Positions 15,996-25,460 of a stretch of DNA of 64,000 nt are shown in pieces. Origin of the DNA: Paenibacillus sanguinis 2301083 = DSM 16941. Lineage in GTDB: Bacteria > Bacillota > Bacilli > Paenibacillales > Paenibacillaceae. The position numbers and the translations under genes were made by a program. Position 1 is the stretch's first letter. Each line of letters starts with the position of its first letter. The notes beneath the pieces were generated by a model. It worked only from the letters and a program-made list of their open reading frames with translations. It searched no databases and had not been told where the DNA came from. Location of the stretch: positions 124,001-188,000 of the forward strand of contig NZ_KB895377.1 in the NCBI RefSeq assembly GCF_000374825.1, given 5' to 3'.

Positions 15996-16418
15996 ATGAT
16001 GCTTAGAGAGATTCAGGCTGACCTATTTGAAATGGAGGAGGCATACCATCTGGCGCATTGTATTTCCGCTGATGCCAAGATGGGGGCGGGAATTGCTGTA
16101 CAGTTCAGACAGAGATTTGATCTGAACGCATTGCAGGAGCAGGCTCGGAGCCAGCCCTTGGAGATTGGTATCTGCTATGCGGTGGGTCGGACACTGAATT
16201 TGGTGACCAAGGATAAATACTGGCATAAACCCACTTATGGGACTTTAAATGCTTCCTTGGCTTCCATGAAATCGGTATGTGAAGCGGAGGGGATAACCAA
16301 GCTAGCAATGCCGCAAATCGGTTGCGGGCTGGACCGGCTGAAGTGGAATAAAGTGAAGCCAATGATTCAAGAAGTATTCGAGGGAACGGGTATTGAAATT
16401 GTCGTTTGCTCGTTGTAA
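15996..16418 (+). CDS. TARG1/DarG-like macrodomain ADP-ribose hydrolase
   Basis: The 140-residue protein is a stand-alone macrodomain very similar in pattern to human TARG1 (OARD1): AHCISADAKMGAGIAVQF (20-37), TKDKYWHKPTY (71-81), MPQIGCGLDRLKW (105-117). The Lys and Asp that act in TARG1 (K84, D125) align with K72 and D113 here. TARG1 and DarG remove ADP-ribose from acidic residues or from thymidine in DNA. It closes the operon. GAGGAGGGG precedes the start; ATG 15999 is an alternative. Just after its stop the sequence runs into an integrase remnant. Confidence 0.87.
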   Translation: MMLREIQADLFEMEEAYHLAHCISADAKMGAGIAVQFRQRFDLNALQEQARSQPLEIGICYAVGRTLNLVTKDKYWHKPTYGTLNASLASMKSVCEAEGITKLAMPQIGCGLDRLKWNKVKPMIQEVFEGTGIEIVVCSL

Positions 16419-16433
16419 GGAGGAAGCTGAAAT

Positions 16434-16560
16434 GCAGCAGCCAGTATGACAGCCAACTCAACCGGATTCCCTTTCACGACTTCGAACAAAGCGTTTAGTT
16501 CATCACTCGTATAATAGCTCCCGATTTCTTGAGCCGCTTGACCTTATTGTCTGCGGGGGT
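16434..16560 (-). pseudogene. Tyrosine recombinase (integrase) fragment
   Basis: On the minus strand this stretch reads PADNKVKRLKK in one frame, then after a one-base shift EIGSYYTSDELNALFEVV followed by KGNPVELAVILAA. This is the stretch just before the GLRRSE catalytic box in integrases of conjugative elements. The sequence ends before that box at the edge of the macrodomain gene. No other part of the gene is present, so it is a decayed relic. Confidence 0.6.
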
Positions 16561-16637
16561 CGAAGGGAGCATGTCCATTACAAAAGCATAAATAAGCATT
16601 CTGCTTTGTAAAGGAAAATGTTTATAAAGTAGCACTG

Positions 16638-16700
16638 AAAGCGAGCAGGCCTCCCTTCTTGCCTACGTCAAAGACAGAAGGGCGAGGCCGCGCTCGCTTT
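16638..16700. terminator. Terminator of the rifamycin phosphotransferase gene
   Basis: AAAGCGAGC (16638-16646) pairs with GCTCGCTTT (16692-16700). Inner segments CCTC/GAGG and CTTCT/AGAAG add further pairs. It lies 14 bases beyond the minus-strand stop codon. The 16561-16637 stretch before it holds nothing recognisable. Confidence 0.7.
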
Positions 16701-16714
16701 GCTTATGAATATAC

Positions 16715-19611
<2,897 letters not shown>

Positions 19612-19805
19612 CTATTGTTCCATTCCTTTGTGTGTCTGGTCCGCGATACCGCGAAGAACCAATCGGGACTTCAACGTTGCCGCCCAATTATCAAAAAAGT
19701 TCAGTCCCAGCTTTTGCAGCATATACATCCCGTTGATGCTTGCGTAGGCTCATTTCCTGATTCATGCCCTGAAAAACCAGATGATTTCCGTCATAGGTGC
19801 GGGGA
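19612..19805 (-). pseudogene. C-terminal gene fragment with frameshift
   Basis: On the minus strand, TYDGNHLVFQGMNQEMS in one frame continues after a shift as YASINGMYMLQKLGLNFFD, then NWAATLKSRLVLRGIADQ and THKGMEQ with a stop at 19612-19614. Composition looks like protein, but I do not recognise the family. It is probably the tail of a lost gene between rph and the GntR gene. Confidence 0.4.
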
Positions 19806-19852
19806 CGAATCGTGTTGAATTAGTCATTGTAAATGGAGGTTCCCCCCGCAAC

Positions 19853-20500
19853 CTAAAGGGGGATACCGCTCATAATCCGGCTGCGGGTTGCCATACTAAA
19901 GCCTTTAATGATTCGCCTGGCTTCCTCATCATTACCTGCTTTCAGCGCTTCCAGAATGGAAAGGTTCAGATGATTGGCCGAATAGTGCTTTACATAGGGT
20001 GTTTTTAAATAATTGATATAGGCGGCCATCGCCAGCTTGTCGCAGTAACCCTCCATCACATCAAGCATGGCTCGATTGTTGATCGACGAAATGACCGCTT
20101 TAAAAAACAACATGGAGTTTTTCATATAAGACAGATAATCATCCGCTTTTTCTGCCTCCATTTGCTTCTGCACAAACTCATCCAGCTTCTCGAAGTTCAT
20201 CTGGATGCTCAGCTCCTTGGTCATGTCCAAGGCGTAGGCCAGCATTGCCAACGTCGTTTCAAACATATCCATCATTTCCTTGCTGGATATTTCTTTCACC
20301 AGAACGCCCCGGTTTTTAAGCGATAGAACAAAACCTTCCGCTTCCAGGAGGGTAATGGCGTTACGGACCGGTGTACGGCTCATCTGCAGCTCTTCGGCCA
20401 GCTCATTCTCGGACAGCATAGTTCCTGGCATCAGGTGGCCCTCCACAATCCGCTCCTTGAGAACTTTGTAGGCTGTATGGACAAGCGATTGGGACTTCAT
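19853..20500 (-). CDS. GntR-family regulator, FadR/FCD type
   Basis: The 215-residue protein has an N-terminal winged helix (about 5-70; AYKVLKERIVEGHLMPGTML and LSENELAEELQMSRTPVRNA) and an all-helical FCD ligand domain (about 80-210). ATG 20500 is chosen because GGAAAGGA is 8 bases upstream and it gives a normal N-terminus; a longer frame to 20569 lacks such a site. It is divergent from the phosphonate-type ABC operon and probably represses it. Confidence 0.88.
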   Translation of the reverse strand: MKSQSLVHTAYKVLKERIVEGHLMPGTMLSENELAEELQMSRTPVRNAITLLEAEGFVLSLKNRGVLVKEISSKEMMDMFETTLAMLAYALDMTKELSIQMNFEKLDEFVQKQMEAEKADDYLSYMKNSMLFFKAVISSINNRAMLDVMEGYCDKLAMAAYINYLKTPYVKHYSANHLNLSILEALKAGNDEEARRIIKGFSMATRSRIMSGIPL

Positions 20501-20643
20501 AGCGAAAATTCCTTTCCAAAGAGAATGAAAATCGGATTTGAACAAGTGCATCCTCATCTTATCAATCAAACTTTTCTGTTCGCAACCCTATAAACAGTTT
20601 AACAAAACTTATTATTTACGAAAATATGAACTTTACATTCAAG

Positions 20644-20664
20644 TTGTATTCTAGTTGCATACAA
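20644..20664. promoter_or_regulatory. GntR operator candidate
   Basis: TTGTAT (20644-20649) and ATACAA (20659-20664) form an inverted repeat with a 9-base gap. It lies 20 bases upstream of the binding-protein start, in the region shared with the divergent GntR gene. Confidence 0.45.
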
Positions 20665-20683
20665 GTTTGAAAGGGGTTGTGGT

Positions 20684-21610
20684 GTGTTGGTAAAAGGAAA
20701 GTGGGTTATGGCGCTGTTCATTTCGGCCATGCTGTTGGCGTTGGCGGGTTGCGGAGGTAAAGAAGAAGGGGCAAGCGGCGGCGATGGGCCGGAAGGTTGG
20801 CCATCCGTGCTGCGCGTCGGCAGCATGCCGATGGAGGACGGAGAAATGAGCCGTACGGCGGATCAATTTTCCAAAGATTTAGGAGAGTATCTGGGCATTA
20901 AGGTAGAGACGTTTCAAGGCGAGGATTACAACATGATGATCGAGGCGATGCGGTCGAAAAAGATCGACCTGACGACCTATGGTCCTTTCGGTTACATTAT
21001 CGCGGTAGAGCGCAGCGATGCCAAGTTGCTGGCCTCGATGGGCAACGGCCCCGGTTCGGAAGGGACTAGCGTGATCATCGTGCCGAAGGATTCCCCGGTT
21101 CAGACCGTGCAGGACTTGAAAGGGAAGGACTTCCTGTTTGCCGATCCGGCTTCGACGACCGGGCATTTGTACCCGCGGGCCACTTTGATGAAGCTGCTTG
21201 GGCTTAAAAACGATGAAGTTCCGGAGTTTTTCGGGAACGTCTCTTTTTCCGGCGGGCATGACAAGTCATTGCTGGCGATCGCTAACGGGGACGCTGATGC
21301 GGCGGCCACCTGCAGCCAGTGCATCCAGATGTTCGCAGATTCCGGGCTGTTTAATGCTGAGGATATCCGCGTGATCGCCGAGTCCGATCCGATTAAAGGC
21401 GGAGGAGCACTCGCATATCGCGGTGATTTGCCGCAGGATTTGGTGGACAAGATGCGCGAGTTCGCTTTGGGTTACTCGGAGAAGCATCCGGAATATTTCG
21501 AGGCGCTGGGGGCTAAAGGCTTCTTCTCCGCGGAGGATTCCGATTTTGACGGCGTGCGCGAAGTAGCGGAAATGCTGGAGATGTCTCCGACGGAAATGCT
21601 GAGCCAATAA
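20684..21610 (+). CDS. Phosphonate-type ABC substrate-binding lipoprotein (PhnD-like)
   Basis: The 308-residue lipoprotein has lipobox LAGC. The mature part matches PhnD-type binding proteins: LRVGSMPMEDGEM, GEDYNMMIEAMRSKKIDL and TYGPFGYIIAVE, then ADPASTTGHLYPR and IANGDADAAATCS. Family members bind phosphonates, phosphite or other phosphorus compounds outside the cell. A GTG start follows GAAAGGGG by 7 bases. The ATPase and two permeases follow. The exact ligand is unknown. Confidence 0.85.
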   Translation: MLVKGKWVMALFISAMLLALAGCGGKEEGASGGDGPEGWPSVLRVGSMPMEDGEMSRTADQFSKDLGEYLGIKVETFQGEDYNMMIEAMRSKKIDLTTYGPFGYIIAVERSDAKLLASMGNGPGSEGTSVIIVPKDSPVQTVQDLKGKDFLFADPASTTGHLYPRATLMKLLGLKNDEVPEFFGNVSFSGGHDKSLLAIANGDADAAATCSQCIQMFADSGLFNAEDIRVIAESDPIKGGGALAYRGDLPQDLVDKMREFALGYSEKHPEYFEALGAKGFFSAEDSDFDGVREVAEMLEMSPTEMLSQ

Positions 21611-21656
21611 TGCAATAAAAATAACGAACCTTAAAGAGACGGAGGAATTGGAAAAA

Positions 21657-22457
21657 ATGCCATTGCTGCAGGTGGAAGGTTTGCAGAAAGTTTACGCGGA
21701 CGGAACAGTGGGGCTGAGCGGGATCGATATCCAGGTCGAGTCGGGCGAATTTGTCGTGGTCATCGGGCCGAGCGGAGCGGGCAAAAGCACGCTCCTCCGC
21801 TGCCTGAACCGGATTGTGGAGCCGACGTCGGGGAGTATCCTGTTTCAGGGTGAACAAACCGTAGGGTCCGGCGGTCGGAAGTTGAGACGGCTACGCCGGG
21901 AAATCAGCATGATTTTCCAGGGTTTCAATCTGGTAAATCGCGTGTCCGTCTTGACCAATGTCCTCCACGGCCGGCTCGGGTATATGAGCAGTTGGCAGGG
22001 GGCGTTGGGATTGTTCTCCAAGCGGGATGTTCAGGAGGCTGAGCGCCTGCTCGAGCGTGTTGGTCTGGGGGAGCAAATCTATAAGCGAGCCGATGAGCTT
22101 AGCGGTGGCCAGCAGCAGCGGGTCGGCATCGCCCGGGCGCTAGCCCAGCGGCCGAAGCTGATTTTGGCCGACGAACCGATCGCCAGCCTGGATCCGGCTT
22201 CCTCCGAGACGGTGATGGGCAGCTTGCACCGGTTCTGCAAGGAGGACGGAATCGCTTGCCTGTGCAATCTGCATCAGGTCGATATGGCCCGCAAGTACGC
22301 TACCCGCATCATTGGTATTCATAAGGGAACGAAAATTTTTGATGGGACGCCGGAGGAGTTGACGGATGACATGATTGCCAAAATTTATGCCCGGGAACCC
22401 AAGGAAGCCGCATTTAGCCAGCCGGAACCCCGGAAGGCGGCGGAGGCGGTCGTATGA
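21657..22457 (+). CDS. phnC: Phosphonate-type ABC transporter ATPase (PhnC-like)
   Basis: The 266-residue protein has Walker A GPSGAGKST (about 34-42), signature LSGGQQQRVGIARAL, Walker B LILADEPIASLDP and switch His in CNLHQVDMARKYATRIIGIHKG, all as in PhnC. The MIFQGFNLVNRVSVLTNVL and HGRLG segments are PhnC-specific. ATG 21657 has GGAGG 11 bases upstream; the in-frame TTG at 21648 is too close to it. The stop overlaps the next gene as ATGA. Confidence 0.9.
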   Translation: MPLLQVEGLQKVYADGTVGLSGIDIQVESGEFVVVIGPSGAGKSTLLRCLNRIVEPTSGSILFQGEQTVGSGGRKLRRLRREISMIFQGFNLVNRVSVLTNVLHGRLGYMSSWQGALGLFSKRDVQEAERLLERVGLGEQIYKRADELSGGQQQRVGIARALAQRPKLILADEPIASLDPASSETVMGSLHRFCKEDGIACLCNLHQVDMARKYATRIIGIHKGTKIFDGTPEELTDDMIAKIYAREPKEAAFSQPEPRKAAEAVV

Positions 22458-23251
22458 GGCGTGATCATCGTGGCTTGCGCCATATCCGGGAAGCCAAGCG
22501 CAATCAGACGATTTTGTTTGTCATCTTGCTGATCGGGCTCACCGTATGGTCGGCGATTGGTACGAGCTTCAATCCCGTGGCGCTGTGGGGCGGTATTGGC
22601 AATGTAACGAGGTTTCTGTTTGTCGATTTGCTGCCGCCGAATACCTCCAAGTTTCCCGGACTGATTGACCCGGCGCTTGATACGATCTATATGAGCTTCG
22701 TCGCTATGATCCTCGGTTCACTCATCGCCGGTGTTCTGGCGCTGTTCGCGGCGGCCACAACCTCACCGAATTCCGCGCTGCGCGTGCTGATTCGCGGTTT
22801 TTCCGCTTTGCTGCGCAATATCCCGGTGATTATCTGGACGATTCTGTTCGTCGCTTCTTTCGGGCTGGGCAATCTGGTGGGCCTGCTGTCCCTGCTGCTC
22901 GTCTCGGTCGGCATGCTCGTACGCTGTTATGCCGATTCGCTAGAGGAGATCGACATGGGCCAGGTCGAGGCGCTGCGGGCCACCGGCGCCGGCTATTGGG
23001 CCGTCTTGACGCAAGCTGTGCTGCCGCAATTTCTGCCCAGCTTTATCGGCTGGTCGCTGTTCAATCTGGAGATTAACGTACGGGCTTCAACCATCGTCGG
23101 CATGGTCGGCGGAGGCGGATTAGGTTTTGCGATTCAATCTGGCATCAAGCTGTTTCAATACAAGGAAGTCAGCATGGCGATTATTCTTGTGCTGATTATT
23201 GTTCTAGGCACGGAATTTCTGACGAGCCGGGTCAGAAGGAGGTTGATCTGA
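22454..23251 (+). CDS. phnE: Phosphonate-type ABC permease 1 (PhnE-like)
   Basis: The 265-residue membrane protein has about five to six helices. It carries the coupling-loop region EALRATGAGYWAVLTQAVLPQ and the end motif STIVGMVGGGGLGFAIQSG of PhnE permeases. It overlaps the ATPase gene by ATGA, so translation is coupled. It pairs with the second permease to form the channel. Confidence 0.9.
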   Translation: MRRDHRGLRHIREAKRNQTILFVILLIGLTVWSAIGTSFNPVALWGGIGNVTRFLFVDLLPPNTSKFPGLIDPALDTIYMSFVAMILGSLIAGVLALFAAATTSPNSALRVLIRGFSALLRNIPVIIWTILFVASFGLGNLVGLLSLLLVSVGMLVRCYADSLEEIDMGQVEALRATGAGYWAVLTQAVLPQFLPSFIGWSLFNLEINVRASTIVGMVGGGGLGFAIQSGIKLFQYKEVSMAIILVLIIVLGTEFLTSRVRRRLI

Positions 23252-24085
23252 TTGAACGAGCATGTGGCAAACGTTAAGGCTGTAAGCGAGCGATTGCGGC
23301 AGGCCAAACGGCAGGCGACCGGGCGAAAGCTGGTGTTCGCCGGTTATGGAGCGATTGCGGCCGCCTTTTTCGTATTTTGCCTGATCCAGCTTGATCTCGA
23401 TTACGGTCGGCTGCTGGAAGGGGCGGTGAAATTCGCCAACACGGCAAGCAAAATGTTCCCTCCGGACGTTTCACAATGGAACTACGTGCTGTCCGCAGCG
23501 ATAGAATCCGTTCAGGTGGCCTTACTAGGCACGGTATTGGCGATTGTCGTCGCTTTTTTTCTCGCCTTTCTGGCTGCCGACAACATTTCACCTCATCCTG
23601 CGGTGGCCTGGCTTGTACGCTTCGTTGCCTCCTTGCTGCGCGCGATTCCTACGCTGGTGTGGGCGCTTGTCTTTATTGTGGCGGTCGGCATGGGGCCGTT
23701 GCCTGGGGTGCTGGCGATTATGATGGGGGCGATCGGCAGCCTGATCAAAGTGTTCGCCCAGTCGCTGGAGGAAGTGGATGAGGGCGTGATCGATGCGCTA
23801 CAGGCCACAGGCGCGGGCTGGTTTGCAGTCGTTTTGCAAGGAGTGCTGCCCTGCGCGTTGTCGGCGCTGCTGGCATGGTGCGTTATGAGGTTTGAGGGGG
23901 ATCTGGCGGAATCGACCATCCTGGGCGCGGTGGGCGCCGGCGGTATCGGCTTCGAGCTGGCCCACGCAATGCGGAGCTATAAGTTTGATCAGGCGTTATT
24001 CGTCGGTTTTGTCATTTTTGCCATGGTGTTCAGCGTCGAGCTCATTTCCAATCGTTTGAAGCTTAGTCTCCGTAAAAAATCGTAG
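23252..24085 (+). CDS. phnE: Phosphonate-type ABC permease 2 (PhnE-like)
   Basis: The 277-residue membrane protein is a diverged paralogue of the preceding permease (DALQATGAGWFAVVLQGVLP, STILGAVGAGGIGFELAHAM). The TTG start directly follows the TGA of permease 1, with AAGGAGG 9 bases upstream. Two permease genes per system are common in Bacillota phosphonate clusters. Confidence 0.9.
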   Translation: MNEHVANVKAVSERLRQAKRQATGRKLVFAGYGAIAAAFFVFCLIQLDLDYGRLLEGAVKFANTASKMFPPDVSQWNYVLSAAIESVQVALLGTVLAIVVAFFLAFLAADNISPHPAVAWLVRFVASLLRAIPTLVWALVFIVAVGMGPLPGVLAIMMGAIGSLIKVFAQSLEEVDEGVIDALQATGAGWFAVVLQGVLPCALSALLAWCVMRFEGDLAESTILGAVGAGGIGFELAHAMRSYKFDQALFVGFVIFAMVFSVELISNRLKLSLRKKS

Positions 24086-24126
24086 CAATAACTTGAACTA
24101 CCTTTGTAATGGGAAGGAGCTATTTT

Positions 24127-25146
24127 ATGATTAGAAAAATGGAACCAGCCGCCGCCTTGCGGGATGAGCGGGTCAGACTGGAGCGGATGATATCAGGGGA
24201 ATTGCACTTGTCCTGGCTGGGGGAAGAAGTGAACCGGCCGGTGCACATTTATTGGAGCCCGTTGCCGATATTCGCGGAGTCGGAAGCCAGGCTGATCGCG
24301 GAAGCCGCAGGCCCGTTTGCGCACAGCTTTTCCGATCCGCAGCCGGAAGGACGAGGTTACTTTCATATCCAACTGGGTGATGAAATGCTGCCGCCGGTGG
24401 CGGAGCGGATCGTTCCGCTAGGAAGTGTTCCGAATTTCCGGGACATGGGCGGTTATGCGGGGGCCGACGGCCGCCGCGTGCAGTGGGGAAAGCTGTACCG
24501 TTCTGCGGAGCTTGCCCGCATGACGGAGCGGGACATTCAATATGCTCGCAGTCTGGGCATCGTCTGGATTTGCGACCTGCGCACGCCGAGGGAAGTCCAA
24601 CGGTATCCCAGTCCACGCATCGGCGGAGAGCTGACCGAGAATCTCTCCTTCATGGCCTCGACCGATCCCGAAGAGATGTTTGCCGCCAGCGTGACGGGGG
24701 ATATGCTCGCTGATGCAAATCGGCAGATGGTTGGCAATACGGAGCTGGCGGCCCATTTCCTGCGCCGGCTGCTCGATCAGCAAGGAGCGCCGATTCTCTT
24801 CCACTGCGCGGCGGGCAAGGACCGCACCGGCTTTATCGGCTCGCTTATCTTGCAGGCGCTTGGCGCCTGCCGCGAGGATATCTTGAACGATTATGCGCTG
24901 ACGAACCGGTTCTCGGAGCGTCTGAACGTCGAAACCAGCAATGGAGGCGACCCGGCGTGGGCGACAAAGATGAAGGAATTACCGGAGGATGTGCGGTTCG
25001 CCCTGATGGAAGCCAGGCCTGCCTATCTACAAGCCGCATTTGACGAGATCGACCGTAAGTACGGAGATTTTGAAACGTATTGGACGCGCGGCCTGGGCCT
25101 GAGCCTGGAAGAGCTTCGTCAGCTTCGCGATGATTATCTGCAATAG
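24127..25146 (+). CDS. Tyrosine-phosphatase-like protein in the phosphonate cluster
   Basis: The 339-residue protein has an N-terminal region of about 95 residues resembling a small beta domain. A Y_phosphatase3-type domain follows: GSVPNFRDMGGY (99-110), then the P-loop HCAAGKDRTG (226-235) with nucleophile Cys227 and Arg233. No signal peptide is seen, so it acts in the cytoplasm. Such enzymes act on phosphotyrosine, inositol phosphates or small phosphoesters. It lies 41 bases after the second permease and is probably the last gene of the operon, which suggests that the imported compound is an organophosphate it cleaves. ATG 24127 follows GGAAGGAG. Confidence 0.8.
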   Translation: MIRKMEPAAALRDERVRLERMISGELHLSWLGEEVNRPVHIYWSPLPIFAESEARLIAEAAGPFAHSFSDPQPEGRGYFHIQLGDEMLPPVAERIVPLGSVPNFRDMGGYAGADGRRVQWGKLYRSAELARMTERDIQYARSLGIVWICDLRTPREVQRYPSPRIGGELTENLSFMASTDPEEMFAASVTGDMLADANRQMVGNTELAAHFLRRLLDQQGAPILFHCAAGKDRTGFIGSLILQALGACREDILNDYALTNRFSERLNVETSNGGDPAWATKMKELPEDVRFALMEARPAYLQAAFDEIDRKYGDFETYWTRGLGLSLEELRQLRDDYLQ

Positions 25147-25261
25147 CAAGGATTGAAGAATTGTATTCCTCTGCTTATTCCGGTATCTGTGGAGTCCATG
25201 GGAAGGAAAATGGTTAGGGAATGATCTGTGAATACGTAAAAAGTACAAATTAAGCCTGAAG

Positions 25262-25293
25262 GAGTCTTCCAAATCGGAAAGGCTCTTTTTATA
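25262..25293 (+). terminator. Terminator of the phosphonate-type operon
   Basis: GAGTCTTCC pairs imperfectly with GGAAAGGCTC, followed by TTTTTAT. It is 120 bases after the last stop codon; the stretch between shows nothing else. Confidence 0.5.
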
Positions 25294-25354
25294 TTTACAG
25301 ATTTTTAGCATGCGGTCATATTTTCTTTCTATGGCCTCTTCCAAATGGATAAAT

Positions 25355-25390
25355 ATAAAAAACATTTCAACCGGTTGAAATGTTTTTTAT
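25355..25390. promoter_or_regulatory. 36-bp perfect palindrome, operator of the fructan operon
   Basis: The sequence is a perfect inverted repeat around 25372/25373, with centre TTTCAACCGGTTGAAA and A-rich and T-rich flanks. The central CG and half-sites fit a LacI-family operator, and a LacI gene lies in the operon. The -35 box of the promoter (TTGAAA, 25375-25380) is inside its right half. It could also fold as a hairpin. Confidence 0.7.
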
Positions 25391-25403
25391 CGTCGCTTAT
25401 AAT
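25375..25403 (+). promoter_or_regulatory. Promoter of the fructan operon
   Basis: TTGAAA (25375-25380) and TATAAT (25398-25403) are 17 bases apart, with the -35 inside the palindrome. TGAAAACACTTACA at 25421-25434 resembles a cre site but lacks the central G. Confidence 0.65.
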
Positions 25404-25460
25404 AAGCTTATCAAGTTTGATGAAAACACTTACATTTTAAGAAAACGGGAGGAATGCAGC

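Noticed and set aside
25355..25390. Reading the 36-bp palindrome as a terminator
   Set aside because: It could form a hairpin with T-rich ends, but it contains the -35 box of a good promoter and a proper terminator already lies at 25262-25293.
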